A stretch of DNA of 64,000 nt. Origin: Sediminimonas qiaohouensis DSM 21189 (GTDB taxonomy: Bacteria; Pseudomonadota; Alphaproteobacteria; Rhodobacterales; Rhodobacteraceae). Position numbers and translations under genes: made by a program. Position 1 is the stretch's first letter, and every line of letters starts with the position of its first letter. Location: NCBI RefSeq assembly GCF_000423645.1, contig NZ_AUIJ01000002.1, positions 1 through 64,000 of the forward strand. The letters run 5' to 3'. Positions 31,098-40,241 of this stretch are shown here, piece by piece. The notes beneath the pieces are model-generated. The model was not told where the DNA came from and searched no databases. It worked only from the letters and a program-made list of their open reading frames with translations.

Positions 31098-32165
31098 ATG
31101 TTCGCATCGACCCACCTTGCCACGCTCATCCTGATTTGCCTCGGCGCCATCGGCGGCACGGTGGCGACGCTGACGCCGCTGCCCCTGCCGTTCATGCTGG
31201 GCAGTTTGATCGTGTCTGCAGCGGTGGCGATCATGGCCGCGCACCGCTTGCCCGCGGGGTATCTTTTCCCGCAGCCGCTACGCCTTGTGTTCATTGCGGC
31301 GATCGGCGTGATGATCGGCGCGCAGGTGACGCCGGATCTGGCCGCGCTCATCCCCTCGATGGCGATCAGCCTGGCGGCGCTGACGCTGTTTGTCGGTCTG
31401 GCCCATGCCGGGAACTTCGCGATTTTTCACCACCTCGGCGGTTATGATCGCAGCACCGCCTTCTATAGCGGCACACCCGGCGGGTTGATGGAATCCATCG
31501 CCATGGGCGAAGATGCCGGTGCCGATGTCGCGGTGATCGGCCTGCAACAGTTCTTGCGTATCATCCTTGTCATCACCTTCGTGCCTGTGGGCCTGTCGCT
31601 GTGGTACGGCGCGCCGGTGGGCAGCGCCGGCGGCGCCAGCCTTGCGCCCGCGCAAACCGGCCTTTCGGAGCTGCCGCTGGTTGCCGTCGCAGGGGGTGCC
31701 GGGCTGTGGCTTGGCCTGAAGTTCCGGCTGCCGGCGGGGCAGTTGACCGGGCCGCTGTTTGTCGCGGCGGTCATGTCGCTGTCTGGAATCGGCGCGCCGG
31801 CCCTGCCCGATTGGCTGATCCACGCGGCACAGGTAGTCATCGGCACATCGCTGGGTCTGCGGTTCACCGGGCTGGCCCGGTCGGACATGATGCGGGCGCT
31901 ATGGCTGGGGCTTATTTCGGTCACGGCGATGCTGGCCCTGGGCACGGTGCTTGCATTGGCCGTGCACCAGATCACCGAGACCGCCTTTGACGTTGCATTG
32001 ATCAGCCTTGCCCCCGGCGGCGTGACGGAGATGGCGCTTGTCGCGCTCAGCCTCAACGCCAACCCCGCGATCGTCAGCGCGAACCACATCTATCGCATCA
32101 TCCTGACAGTGATCGAAATCTCGATCCTGGCCCGCATTCGGCGCTACCGCGACAACTCGCTTTGA
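31098..32165 (+). CDS. AbrB-family integral membrane protein (putative transporter)
   Basis: A 355-residue protein made almost entirely of hydrophobic helices (about ten), in two internally similar halves: LPLPFMLGSLIVSAA / IGVMIGAQVTPDLAALIPSM and LPAGQLTGPLFVAAVMSLSG / VIGTSLGLRFTGLARSDMM. It has the typical YSGTPGGLMESIAMGEDAGAD segment. This is the AbrB membrane-duplication family once labelled putative ammonia monooxygenase; the substrate is unknown. It has nothing to do with the DNA-binding AbrB. The start at 31098 gives a normal inner-membrane N-terminus. It is divergent from the flavoprotein gene, which may be functionally linked. Confidence 0.85.
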   Translation: MFASTHLATLILICLGAIGGTVATLTPLPLPFMLGSLIVSAAVAIMAAHRLPAGYLFPQPLRLVFIAAIGVMIGAQVTPDLAALIPSMAISLAALTLFVGLAHAGNFAIFHHLGGYDRSTAFYSGTPGGLMESIAMGEDAGADVAVIGLQQFLRIILVITFVPVGLSLWYGAPVGSAGGASLAPAQTGLSELPLVAVAGGAGLWLGLKFRLPAGQLTGPLFVAAVMSLSGIGAPALPDWLIHAAQVVIGTSLGLRFTGLARSDMMRALWLGLISVTAMLALGTVLALAVHQITETAFDVALISLAPGGVTEMALVALSLNANPAIVSANHIYRIILTVIEISILARIRRYRDNSL

Positions 32166-32188
32166 CAGGGCGCGCGTCGCCACGTTAT

Positions 32189-32204
32189 CTGAACGCATGT
32201 TCAG
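32189..32204. promoter_or_regulatory. TetR-type palindrome upstream of the SDR gene
   Basis: CTGAAC-GCAT-GTTCAG, a perfect dyad 20 bases before the start of the SDR dehydrogenase. A near copy lies before the acyl-CoA dehydrogenase at 49320-49333. The shape fits operators of TetR-family regulators of acyl-CoA metabolism. Confidence 0.5.
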
Positions 32205-32224
32205 TTTGAAAGGACGACCAGCAC

Positions 32225-32980
32225 ATGCGTATTGAAGACACTGCCGCGATCGTCACCGGCGGCGCCTCGGGCCTGGGCGAGGCGACGGCCCGCGCCCTTA
32301 CCGCCGCGGGGGGCAAGGTGACGATCCTTGACCGCGACGCTGCGCGCGGCACCGAAGTCGCACAAGAGATCGGCGCCACCTTCCACAGTTGCGACGTCAC
32401 CGACGAGGCATCGGTCCAGACCGCCATTGATGCCGCGCGCGCAACGATGGGGCGGCTGACCGCTGCGGTGAACTGCGCCGGGATCGCCACCGCCGAGAAA
32501 ACGCTGGGCCGCGAGGGGCCTCACCGGTTGGAGAGCTTCCGCCGCACCATCGACGTCAACCTCGTGGGTACGTTCAACGTGGCGCGGCTGGCGGCCAGCG
32601 CGATGTCGGAAAACACCGCCTCGCCCGACGGACTGCGCGGGGTGATCGTCAACACCGCCTCGATCGCCGCGTTCGACGGGCAAAAGGGCCAGGCCGCCTA
32701 TGCCGCCTCAAAGGCGGGGATCGCGGGGCTGTCCCTGCCGATGGCGCGCGATTTGTCCCGCGATGGCATCCGTGTCATGGCAATCGCACCGGGTATCTTC
32801 CGCACGCCGATGCTGATCGGGCTTGGCGAAGAGGTGATGCAGGGGCTTGCGGCCGATGTCACCTGCCCCAAGCGGTTGGGCGATCCGGCCGAGTTTGCCG
32901 ATCTGGCGCGATTCATCATCGCCTCGGATTACCTGAACGGTGAAACCATCCGCCTTGACGGAGCATTGCGCATGCGCTGA
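32225..32980 (+). CDS. SDR-family dehydrogenase, 3-hydroxyacyl-CoA dehydrogenase type 2-like
   Basis: A 251-residue classical short-chain dehydrogenase. The NAD-binding motif is [10 protein letters not shown] (residues 11-20), an acidic residue after beta-2 (ILDRD) indicates NAD(H), and there is NCAGIA. The catalytic Ser lies in [15 protein letters not shown] and the YxxxK motif is YAASK. The insertion around [20 protein letters not shown] and the C-terminus [18 protein letters not shown] are typical of HSD17B10 / 2-methyl-3-hydroxybutyryl-CoA dehydrogenases, which act in isoleucine and branched fatty acid breakdown. It stands alone, with a palindromic operator-like site 20 bases upstream. 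Convergent with the K+-channel-like gene. Confidence 0.88.
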   Translation: MRIEDTAAIVTGGASGLGEATARALTAAGGKVTILDRDAARGTEVAQEIGATFHSCDVTDEASVQTAIDAARATMGRLTAAVNCAGIATAEKTLGREGPHRLESFRRTIDVNLVGTFNVARLAASAMSENTASPDGLRGVIVNTASIAAFDGQKGQAAYAASKAGIAGLSLPMARDLSRDGIRVMAIAPGIFRTPMLIGLGEEVMQGLAADVTCPKRLGDPAEFADLARFIIASDYLNGETIRLDGALRMR

Positions 32981-32995
32981 GCCCGCCGCAAGGCC

Positions 32996-33021
32996 GCCGC
33001 CCGCCGATCCGCGCGGGCGGC
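32996..33021. terminator. Hairpin between convergent SDR and ion-channel genes
   Basis: GCCGCCCGC, an 8-base loop, then GCGGGCGGC: a 9-bp stem in the 42-base gap between the two stops. It could serve both transcripts. Confidence 0.55.
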
Positions 33022-33022
33022 G

Positions 33023-33790
33023 CTATTGTTCGGCACCTTCGGTTTCGATCTTCAACTCGCGGCCGCAATGCTTGCAATGGATCGCGTCCGGGTCGTGCCG
33101 CGACAGGCCGCACCCGGCGCATTTGTGCCTGATCTTGGCCGGCACGAAAATCGCCCGCGCCAGCCGCACGAACAGCGCCACGCCGAAAATCATGATAAGC
33201 ACCGACAGAATTTTGCCGGTGGTCGTGCTAAGCACGATATCGCCAAACCCCGTCGTGGTTAGCGCCGCAACGGTAAAATACAGAGCGTCAATATAGCTGC
33301 TCAACTCCGAGCTGTCGCCGCCGCGCAGGAAAAACACCACGGCCGTCATCAGGAAGACAAACACGAACAGGTTTACGGCGGCGATGATCGCATCCTCGTG
33401 CAGCCGGAAAAAGCGGTTGTCGCGGCGCAAGTCACGCAGCACGTGATAGGAATGCAGAAGGCGCAGCGCCCGCACCACGCGGAACAGGCCCAGTGTCTGC
33501 CCCATCAGCGGCGCCGCCAGTAGCGAGGCAAGAACGACAATATCCGCGATCACGTAGATCTGCCGCAAGAACCGAAGCCTGTTTTCCGTGATCCACAGCC
33601 GTGCGCACAGATCAGCAAAGATCAGCACCCCCAGGACGCCATCGACAAGCAATAGCACCGGCGTAATCGGTAGCGGCGCCGTGCCGATGAAAAACAGGAT
33701 TGTCACCGCGTCGAACACCAGCAACGCATAGCGAAACTGGGTCGCCCGCTTGGACCGCCCCGTATAAAGTAGCCTGATCCGGTCTTTCAC
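33023..33790 (-). CDS. Voltage-gated-type K+ channel protein with C-terminal zinc ribbon
   Basis: A 255-residue inner-membrane protein from a GTG start at 33790 (KDRIRLLYTG...), with GGAGG 9 bases upstream; an ATG at 33865 would overlap the neighbouring ABC-F gene. Helices S1-S4 lie within residues 20-125, including an Arg-rich S4-like stretch LFRVVRALRLLHSYHVLRDLRR. S5 is NLFVFVFLMTAVVFFL, the pore has the selectivity filter TTTGFGDI, then S6 (ILSVLIMIFGVALFVRLAR). The last ~30 residues form a Cys4 motif (CAGC, 11 residues, CKHC). K+ conduction is inferred from the TTGFGD filter; the zinc ribbon is an uncommon addition. Confidence 0.85.
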   Translation of the reverse strand: MKDRIRLLYTGRSKRATQFRYALLVFDAVTILFFIGTAPLPITPVLLLVDGVLGVLIFADLCARLWITENRLRFLRQIYVIADIVVLASLLAAPLMGQTLGLFRVVRALRLLHSYHVLRDLRRDNRFFRLHEDAIIAAVNLFVFVFLMTAVVFFLRGGDSSELSSYIDALYFTVAALTTTGFGDIVLSTTTGKILSVLIMIFGVALFVRLARAIFVPAKIRHKCAGCGLSRHDPDAIHCKHCGRELKIETEGAEQ

Positions 33791-33825
33791 TGCGCCATGC
33801 CTCCGCCTCGGGTGCCTCACCGGCA

Positions 33826-35658
33826 CTATAGCGCTGCTTCGGCCTTTTCTTCCAGAGCGAGCCACTCCTCCTCGGCGGCGGCAAGGGTCTTTTGCCGCTC
33901 GGCCAAGGCCTTTGTCGCCTTTTCGAACTTCACCGGCTCGCGTGTGTACAGGTCGGGCGCCGACAGGAACTCTTCCAGTTTGGCGATCTCGGCCTCAAGG
34001 CGCTCAATCTCGCCGGGCAGTTCCTGGCGCCTGTGTTCCTCGGTGAACGACAGGGTCGAGGCGGCCGTGCCTTGGTCCTTCTTGGGGGCCTTGGACGCCC
34101 CGGTACTTGGCTTTTGCTTTTTCTGCGCGGCCTCTTGTTCGGCCTCCGCCTCGGCCTTTTGCGCGCGGTAGTCGCTCCAGCCGCCGGCATAGACGGTGGC
34201 GCGGCCGTTGCCCTCCATCGCGACGGTCGCTGTTGCCACGCGATCAAGGAAATCGCGGTCGTGGCTAACCAGCAGGACCGTGCCGTCGTAATCGTCTAGC
34301 AATTCCTGCAACAGGTCCAGCGTTTCAACGTCCAGATCGTTGGTCGGCTCGTCCAGCACCAGGATGTTACTTTCGCGCGCCATCAGTTTCGCCAACAAAA
34401 GGCGCGCCTTCTCGCCGCCCGACAGGGCCCGCACCGGCGCGCGAGCCTGACGCTCGTCGAACAGGAAATCCTTCAGATAGCCCACCACGTGGCGCGGCTC
34501 GCCCCGCACCATCACCTGATCAGCCTTGCCGGACACGCGCATTTCGGCATCGCCAGTCAGGCTGTCCCAAAGGGTCATGTCCGGGTCAAGCTGGGCGCGC
34601 GCCTGGTCGAACACCGCCGGCATCAGGTTGGTGCCGCGGCTGACGCTGCCGCTGTCTGGCTCAATCTCGCCCATCAGCATCTTAAGCAACGTCGTCTTGC
34701 CCGCTCCGTTGGGTCCGACAAAGGCCACGCGATCGCCGCGCTGTATCCGGATCGAGAAGTCGCGCAGAATGACATCGTCGCCATACGCCTTGGAAATCCC
34801 TGTGGCCTCGATCACCTTGCGGCCCGATTTCGGCCCTGATTCCAGGGCCATTGCCGCCGTACCCTGCCGCTTGATCTGGCCGGCGCGCTGATCCCTGAGG
34901 TCGCGCAGCGCACGCACCCGGCCCTGGTTGCGCTTGCGCCGGGCGCTGATGCCTTCCACGGCCCACCGGGCCTCGGACTTGATCTTGCGGTCAAGCTTGT
35001 GGCGCTGCTGATCCTCTTCTTCCCAGACCTTGTCGCGCCACGCCTCGAACCCTTCGAACCCGATCTCCTGTCGGCGCACGGCGCCCCGGTCGATCCACAG
35101 GGTCGCCCGCGTCAACGCCCGCAGGAACGCGCGGTCGTGGCTGATCAGGACATAGCCCGCGCGCGTAGCCTTCAGCTCCTGCTCAAGCCACGCGATCGCC
35201 TCGATATCGAGGTGGTTGGTCGGCTCGTCCAGCAGCATCAGCTCGGGCGCCTCGGCCATCAGGCGCGCCAGCGCGGCGCGCCGCCGCTCACCGCCCGACG
35301 CAGTGGCAACCCGGCGGTCCGGGTCGAACTTCAGGCCCTCGGCGGCCATTTCAACGCGGTACATCTCGCCCGGCTCAAGGGTTTCCGAGGCAAATTCGCC
35401 GAGCGTTTCAAACCCTTCCATGCGCGGCTCTTGTTCCATGTAGCCCACGGTGACACCCGGTGCAGTCGTACAGGTGCCGGTGTCCGGCTCGACAAGGCCC
35501 GCCATCACCTTCATCAGGGTTGATTTTCCGGACCCGTTGCGCCCCACCAGTGCGACCCGGTCACGCTGATGCACCACAAGGGACATGTTGGCGAACAAGG
35601 GCGCGCCGCCAAAGGTCAACGAAACATCGGAAAGTTGCAAAAGTGGTGTGCGTGCCAT
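33826..35658 (-). CDS. uup: ABC-F family ATPase (Uup-like)
   Basis: A 610-residue soluble protein with two ABC domains and no membrane segment. Domain 1 has Walker A GRNGSGKSTL, signature ASGGERRRAALA and Walker B LMLLDEPTNHLD. Domain 2 has GPNGAGKTTLL, LSGGEKARLLLA and ILVLDEPTNDLD. The inter-domain linker (about 195-280) is highly charged. The C-terminal ~90 residues form a Lys/Glu-rich linker and a coiled coil (LPGEIERLEAEIAKLEEFL) as in Uup, which binds DNA or ribosomes. ABC-F proteins act on stalled ribosomes. It is followed on the same strand by the ion-channel gene. Confidence 0.92.
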   Translation of the reverse strand: MARTPLLQLSDVSLTFGGAPLFANMSLVVHQRDRVALVGRNGSGKSTLMKVMAGLVEPDTGTCTTAPGVTVGYMEQEPRMEGFETLGEFASETLEPGEMYRVEMAAEGLKFDPDRRVATASGGERRRAALARLMAEAPELMLLDEPTNHLDIEAIAWLEQELKATRAGYVLISHDRAFLRALTRATLWIDRGAVRRQEIGFEGFEAWRDKVWEEEDQQRHKLDRKIKSEARWAVEGISARRKRNQGRVRALRDLRDQRAGQIKRQGTAAMALESGPKSGRKVIEATGISKAYGDDVILRDFSIRIQRGDRVAFVGPNGAGKTTLLKMLMGEIEPDSGSVSRGTNLMPAVFDQARAQLDPDMTLWDSLTGDAEMRVSGKADQVMVRGEPRHVVGYLKDFLFDERQARAPVRALSGGEKARLLLAKLMARESNILVLDEPTNDLDVETLDLLQELLDDYDGTVLLVSHDRDFLDRVATATVAMEGNGRATVYAGGWSDYRAQKAEAEAEQEAAQKKQKPSTGASKAPKKDQGTAASTLSFTEEHRRQELPGEIERLEAEIAKLEEFLSAPDLYTREPVKFEKATKALAERQKTLAAAEEEWLALEEKAEAAL

Positions 35659-35728
35659 GGCGCGCAGCTATCCCGCTACGCGGGGGGCCGTCAAGGCGCC
35701 TTGCACACGCCCGCACGCCCAAGGCCCA

Positions 35729-36463
35729 TCACGAAGCGACTGCGCGCAGCAGGCGCTGCCGTCCCGGCGGGATCGCCCCGATCTCAAGCCCGGTGAACAC
35801 GTGCAGCGTATTCAGTGCGTCATCGACAACCGCATGGTCACTGACCCAGCCGCCCATCACCAGGTAAGTCTTGAGCAAAGGCGGCATCCGGCGCATCGCG
35901 CGGCGCATGTCGGTATCCTTGCCCGCGCCGTCGCCGAAGCGCACCACGCGCGGCGCCTTGATCCGCGGCCACCACCGCCGCGGCGCCAGGTGCCGCGCAT
36001 TCAACAGGGCAAACGCATCGTCGTAGGCGCCGGCATCCGTGCCCCGGAAGGACGAGCAGCCAAACAGCATCTCGATGCCGCATTGATCGACATACTGCGT
36101 CAAGATCCCCCATCCGAGGCGCAGGATGTCCGCGTCGCTCCAGTCGGGATCGATGCAGAAGCGGCCCATTTCCGCCATCGGGCCACCGAACCCTTCAAGC
36201 GCGGACAGATCGTAGAACTGCGCCGAATAGCTTTGCCCAATCCGCGCGCCGCTCTCTATGGGCAGGACACGAAAGCAGCACACCAATTGCCCGCTATCCC
36301 GGTCCTCGATCAGGAAATGCCGGCAAAGTTGGTCGAACCCGTCGCTGTCCAACCCCGTCGCGGACCCTCGAAAACACCGCTGCCTGAGGCGCTGCGCGCG
36401 CTCAATATCGGCATGCGTCTCGGCAATCCTGCCCCGGTAGCGCCCTTTTTCAAGAATCGGCAT
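35729..36463 (-). CDS. olsB: Ornithine-acyl-ACP N-acyltransferase (ornithine lipid synthesis)
   Basis: Adds a 3-hydroxyacyl chain from ACP to ornithine, giving the lyso-ornithine-lipid precursor. The 244 residues contain GNAT-like OlsB signatures: RIAETHADIERAQRLRQRCFRG near the N-terminus, the central CFRVLPIESGARIGQSYSAQFYDL, EMGRFCIDPDWSDADILRLGWG, and MLFGCSSFRGTDA. The acid partner OlsA is not in the window. The start at 36463 (MPILEKGRY) has GGAG 9 bases upstream. A 16-bp palindrome lies about 60 bases upstream of the start. Ornithine lipids often replace phospholipids under phosphate limitation, but I see no clear PHO box. Confidence 0.88.
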   Translation of the reverse strand: MPILEKGRYRGRIAETHADIERAQRLRQRCFRGSATGLDSDGFDQLCRHFLIEDRDSGQLVCCFRVLPIESGARIGQSYSAQFYDLSALEGFGGPMAEMGRFCIDPDWSDADILRLGWGILTQYVDQCGIEMLFGCSSFRGTDAGAYDDAFALLNARHLAPRRWWPRIKAPRVVRFGDGAGKDTDMRRAMRRMPPLLKTYLVMGGWVSDHAVVDDALNTLHVFTGLEIGAIPPGRQRLLRAVAS

Positions 36464-36523
36464 CCACTTCGCTCCGCATACCCGCACTATCTGTCCCGAC
36501 GCAGGCGCGTAGCACGCCGGTCA

Positions 36524-36539
36524 TGTCACCGCGGTGACA
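36524..36539. promoter_or_regulatory. Perfect 16-bp palindrome between bamE and olsB
   Basis: TGTCACCGCGGTGACA, self-complementary over all 16 bases, with a further outer GCCGG/CCGGC pair. It lies downstream of bamE and upstream of olsB (both minus strand), so it may be a bamE terminator stem or an operator for olsB. Confidence 0.5.
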
Positions 36540-36555
36540 CCGGCCGCAGCGTGGA

Positions 36556-37014
36556 TCAGTTTCCAAGCATGCTGTCGGCACTGAAGCGCCCGAGCTTGCT
36601 CATCAACTGCCGCAGGATGTTCGTATCCACCACCGACGAATCCGTCACCCGGCGCGAGATCGGCACGACATTGCCATCCTCCAGCGTGAACCGCTCGATA
36701 TTGCGAACGACGCCGCCCCTGTCAAAGCTGATGGCCACCACCTCGCGCTTGACCACTTGGGGCCGCTGATAGGCGAAATGGCGCATCCGGCTCTGGACGT
36801 AATAGAACGCACTGTCATCCAGAACGCCGCCGGTGGTCGGCGCGCCAACGGTTTCCTCGACACTGGCGCGGGTGTCCACGCCGACGGTGATCTTCTGCAG
36901 ATCCTCCTCCAGCGGAATGTAGCCGTGATTGCGGTAGGTGGCCGAGCAGCCCGCCAGCGCCAAAAGGCACAAGCCGATGACGATATTACGAAGTCCCGTG
37001 CGTTTCGCAGACAT
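36556..37014 (-). CDS. bamE: Outer membrane assembly lipoprotein BamE (SmpA/OmlA)
   Basis: A 152-residue lipoprotein of the BAM complex that folds outer-membrane proteins. The signal peptide ends in lipobox LLALAGC (lipidated Cys23). The SmpA/OmlA fold follows, with ITVGVDTRASVEETVGAPTTGGVLDDSAFYYV and VVAISFDRGGVVRNIERFTLEDG. Length and layout are normal for alphaproteobacteria. It is transcribed divergently from yceD, a gene order common in Rhodobacterales. Confidence 0.93.
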   Translation of the reverse strand: MSAKRTGLRNIVIGLCLLALAGCSATYRNHGYIPLEEDLQKITVGVDTRASVEETVGAPTTGGVLDDSAFYYVQSRMRHFAYQRPQVVKREVVAISFDRGGVVRNIERFTLEDGNVVPISRRVTDSSVVDTNILRQLMSKLGRFSADSMLGN

Positions 37015-37102
37015 GGTTGCCCTCTTGAAATGGCCGATCGCGCCTTTTATCGACGCTTATAGAAGGATCATCTTCGGTTCAAGAAAGGAAACGGGTCAAC
37101 GC

Positions 37103-37678
37103 ATGTCCGAATCTTCGGTGCACACCCAGGCCGCCTTGCGCGTGGCCAAGCTGTCAACGCAGTCCCCGACCGAATTCAACCTGCGCCCCGGCGCCGAGGA
37201 ATTGGCCGCGATCGCCGAGGAGCTGGACCTGAGCGGGCTACGCAAGCTGTCGTTTTCGGGCACTGTGCGCGCCGACGGCCCGCGCGACTGGCGTCTCGAC
37301 GGGCAGCTTGGCGCAACTGTCACGCAGCCCTGCGCGGTCACGCTTGCCCCCGTGACCACCCGCATAGACGAGGCCGTGACCCGGCGCTATCTGGCCGATC
37401 CCACCCCCATCGAGCCCGACAGCGAAGAGGCCGAGATGCCCGAGGACGACACCGCCGAGCCCCTGCGCAGCGTGATCGACCCCGGCGCCGTCATGATCGA
37501 GGCGCTCAGCCTCGCGCTGCCGATGCACCCTCGCGCCCCCGGTGTCGAGCTGGGAGAGGCGGTGCATACCGAGCCGGGCGCAACCCCCATGCGCGACGAG
37601 GACACGCGCCCCTTCGCCGGCCTGGCGGACCTGATGGCCGAGAAGCCCACGGACAACGATGATGACAATGACCGCTGA
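37103..37678 (+). CDS. YceD-family (DUF177) protein
   Basis: A 191-residue protein of the DUF177/YceD family, usually encoded just before rpmF as here. Visible features: SPTEFNLRPGAEELAAIAEELDL near the N-terminus, the conserved QPCAVTLAPVTTRIDEAVTRRYL block and an acidic region DSEEAEMPEDDTAEP. A C-terminal stretch ends in DNDDDNDR. YceD is linked to 23S rRNA processing in plants and bacteria, which fits its place next to L32. The start at 37103 was preferred over upstream in-frame ATGs that lie within the bamE promoter region. Confidence 0.9.
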   Translation: MSESSVHTQAALRVAKLSTQSPTEFNLRPGAEELAAIAEELDLSGLRKLSFSGTVRADGPRDWRLDGQLGATVTQPCAVTLAPVTTRIDEAVTRRYLADPTPIEPDSEEAEMPEDDTAEPLRSVIDPGAVMIEALSLALPMHPRAPGVELGEAVHTEPGATPMRDEDTRPFAGLADLMAEKPTDNDDDNDR

Positions 37679-37829
37679 GCATTGAAAAAACCGCTTGCGA
37701 CTCTGGGCAATGTCGGTATTTTCCGCCCCTCATCCGAATTTTGGGTTGGACATGTCGGCATTGACCGAATATGAGCCGTGAACCCACGCGAAACCGGGCG
37801 ATGTGCCCACAGGAAATCGAGGTTGTGAC

Positions 37830-38036
37830 ATGGCTGTCCAGCAGAACAAAGTCTCCAAATCGCGGCGCAACAACCGTCGCGCACACGATGCGCTGGTTGC
37901 GGCAAATCCCAACGAATGCGTCAACTGCGGCGAACTGAAGCGCCCGCACCACGTTTGCGCATCCTGCGGTCACTATGCCGACCGCGAAGTCGTCGCCATG
38001 GCCGACGAAGTCGATCTGGACGAAGACGCAGCCTGA
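37830..38036 (+). CDS. rpmF: 50S ribosomal protein L32
   Basis: A 68-residue L32: [21 protein letters not shown] at the basic N-terminus, then the zinc-type [18 protein letters not shown], and an acidic tail [10 protein letters not shown]. It is followed 23 bases later by plsX, the widely conserved rpmF-plsX-fabH arrangement that ties ribosome and lipid synthesis together. Confidence 0.98.
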   Translation: MAVQQNKVSKSRRNNRRAHDALVAANPNECVNCGELKRPHHVCASCGHYADREVVAMADEVDLDEDAA

Positions 38037-38059
38037 TCCAGCAACAAGCGGGCGTTCAG

Positions 38060-39166
38060 ATGACTGCGGAGCAGGATCACTCCAACGCCAAGGCCGGGCG
38101 CATCACCATTTCAGTTGACGCCATGGGCGGCGACCTTGGGCCGGCGACTGTTGTCGCCGGTATTGCCCGTTCCGCCAAGAAAAACCGCAACATCGCTTTT
38201 ATCCTGCACGGCCCCCGGGCCGAACTGGAGCGGCTGGTGGCCAAGCGCAAGCCGCTGATCGGCCGCTGCCAGATCCGCGATGCCGAAGGTGTCGTGCGGA
38301 TGGAAGACAAGCCAAGCCAGGTCATGCGCCACGGCAAGGGCACGTCGATGTGGTCGGCGCTTGAATCGGTACGCGAAGGCGAGGCCGAGGTTTCCGTCTC
38401 CTGCGGCAACACCGGGGCGCTGATGGCGCTGTCGATGGTGCGCCTGCGCAAGCTGCCCGGCGTCGACCGCCCCGCCATCGCGATTCACTGGCCCTCGCGC
38501 AATCCGCAGCAATTCAACGTCATGCTTGATGTCGGCGCCGATATCCGTGCCGATGCGCGCGATCTGCTACAATATGCGCTGATGGGCGCCTCCTATGCCC
38601 GCAACGGCCTCGATCTGAGCTATCCTCGCATCGGCCTGCTCAATGTTGGCACCGAAGAGCACAAGGGCCGGCCCGAGCTGCACGACGCCAACGACCTGAT
38701 CGCGGAGTTCGCCCCGCGCGCCAATTTCGACTATGTCGGCTTTGTCGAAGGCAAGGACATCCCCGGCGATGCCTGCGACGTGATCGTGACCGACGGCTTT
38801 ACCGGCAATGTTGCCATCAAGACGGGCGAAGGCACCGCCAGCCTGATCTCGGACTTGCTGCGCGAGGCGTTCCGGTACACCCCCCTGTCGCGGCTGGCGT
38901 CGATCCTGGCGTACACGTCGATGCAGCGGCTCAAGAAACGCATCGACCCGCGCCGCGCCAATGGCGGCGTTTTCCTGGGCCTTAACGGAACCGTGGTCAA
39001 ATCCCACGGTGCGGCAGATGCCACCGGGGTTTCCTCGGCGGTCAAGCTGGCCTTTCACCTCGCGCATTCGGGCTTTTCCGAAAAGCTTGCTGCAAGGGTT
39101 GCATCAGCCCCCGCACTGGCCGAAGATGATGTAAATGATCAACCCTCAGATGGTGATAAGAAATGA
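38060..39166 (+). CDS. plsX: Phosphate acyltransferase PlsX
   Basis: Makes acyl-phosphate from acyl-ACP for phosphatidic acid synthesis; peripheral at the inner membrane. 368 residues with the PlsX signatures ISVDAMGGDLGPATVVAG, SVSCGNTGALMAL, NVMLDVGAD, GLLNVGTEEHKG, DVIVTDGFTGNVAIKTGEG and the C-terminal GGVFLGLNGTVVKSHGAAD. The C-terminus ends in an acidic tail that overlaps the fabH start by 4 bases (ATGA). The start at 38060 was chosen for spacing from rpmF. Confidence 0.97.
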   Translation: MTAEQDHSNAKAGRITISVDAMGGDLGPATVVAGIARSAKKNRNIAFILHGPRAELERLVAKRKPLIGRCQIRDAEGVVRMEDKPSQVMRHGKGTSMWSALESVREGEAEVSVSCGNTGALMALSMVRLRKLPGVDRPAIAIHWPSRNPQQFNVMLDVGADIRADARDLLQYALMGASYARNGLDLSYPRIGLLNVGTEEHKGRPELHDANDLIAEFAPRANFDYVGFVEGKDIPGDACDVIVTDGFTGNVAIKTGEGTASLISDLLREAFRYTPLSRLASILAYTSMQRLKKRIDPRRANGGVFLGLNGTVVKSHGAADATGVSSAVKLAFHLAHSGFSEKLAARVASAPALAEDDVNDQPSDGDKK

Positions 39167-40134
39167 CCCGACGCGCCGTTGTCAAAGGCGTCGGGCACTA
39201 CCTGCCCAGCCGCGTGGTGCCCAACAGCGAATTCGAGAAATCGCTCGACACAAGTGACGAGTGGATTCGCTCCCGCTCGGGGATCGAACGCCGTCATTTC
39301 GCCGCCGAGGGCGAGACGACATCAACGCTTGCCACCCACGCGGCGCGCGCCGCGCTTGAGGATGCCGACCTTGCGGTTGACGATCTCGATGCGATCATCC
39401 TCGCCACCTCGACCGCGGACCTGACATTCCCGTCAGCCGCCACGATGGTGCAGGCCAACCTAGGTATGACCAGCGGCTTTGCCTTCGACGTGCAGGCCGT
39501 CTGCGCCGGGTTCGTCTACGCCATGGCCAATGCCAGCGCCCTGATCGCCTCGGGGCAGGCAAACCGCGTGATGGTGATTGGGTCCGAGACGTTCAGCCGG
39601 ATCATGGATTGGACGGACCGTTCGACCTGCGTGCTGTTCGGCGACGGTGCCGGCGCGCTGATCCTTGAGGGGCAAGAGGCCGCGGGCACCTCGCAGGATC
39701 GCGGCATTCTGTCGACCGACCTGCACTCGGATGGCCGATATCGCGATATCCTCTATGTCGATGGCGGTGTCTCCACGCAAAGCACCGGCCACCTGCGCAT
39801 GCAGGGCCGCGAAGTGTTCCGCCACGCCATAGACAAGCTGGCCGCAACTGCGCACGCCGCTTTGGACAAGGCCGACCTTGACGGGGGCGACGTGGATTGG
39901 ATCGTGCCGCACCAGGCAAATATCCGCATCATCCAGGGCACCGCCAAGAAAATGAACCTTCCGATGGATCATGTCATCGTCACGGTTCAGGATCACGGCA
40001 ATACCTCCGCCGCGTCGATCCCGCTTGCGCTGTCGGTCGGGCGCGATCGCGGCCAGATAAAAGAGGGCGATCTGCTGGTGACCGAGGCCATCGGCGGCGG
40101 CCTTGCGTGGGGCTCTGTCGTCCTGCGCTGGTAG
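39163..40134 (+). CDS. fabH: 3-oxoacyl-ACP synthase III
   Basis: Condenses acetyl-CoA with malonyl-ACP to start fatty acid synthesis. 323 residues with the thiolase-fold catalytic triad: C114 in [14 protein letters not shown]250 in [11 protein letters not shown] and N280 in [15 protein letters not shown]. The N-terminus [18 protein letters not shown] and C-terminal [13 protein letters not shown] are typical. ATGA overlap with plsX implies coupled translation. Confidence 0.98.
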   Translation: MTRRAVVKGVGHYLPSRVVPNSEFEKSLDTSDEWIRSRSGIERRHFAAEGETTSTLATHAARAALEDADLAVDDLDAIILATSTADLTFPSAATMVQANLGMTSGFAFDVQAVCAGFVYAMANASALIASGQANRVMVIGSETFSRIMDWTDRSTCVLFGDGAGALILEGQEAAGTSQDRGILSTDLHSDGRYRDILYVDGGVSTQSTGHLRMQGREVFRHAIDKLAATAHAALDKADLDGGDVDWIVPHQANIRIIQGTAKKMNLPMDHVIVTVQDHGNTSAASIPLALSVGRDRGQIKEGDLLVTEAIGGGLAWGSVVLRW

Positions 40135-40241
40135 CCGCGCAACACCCTGCCAAACTGTGGATAAACGGCGCTTCCCAAGTCATTGATATTGACTCGGAAA
40201 TTCTCTTCACCCTATTGTCGCTCAAAACGGGGGACTCCGGC

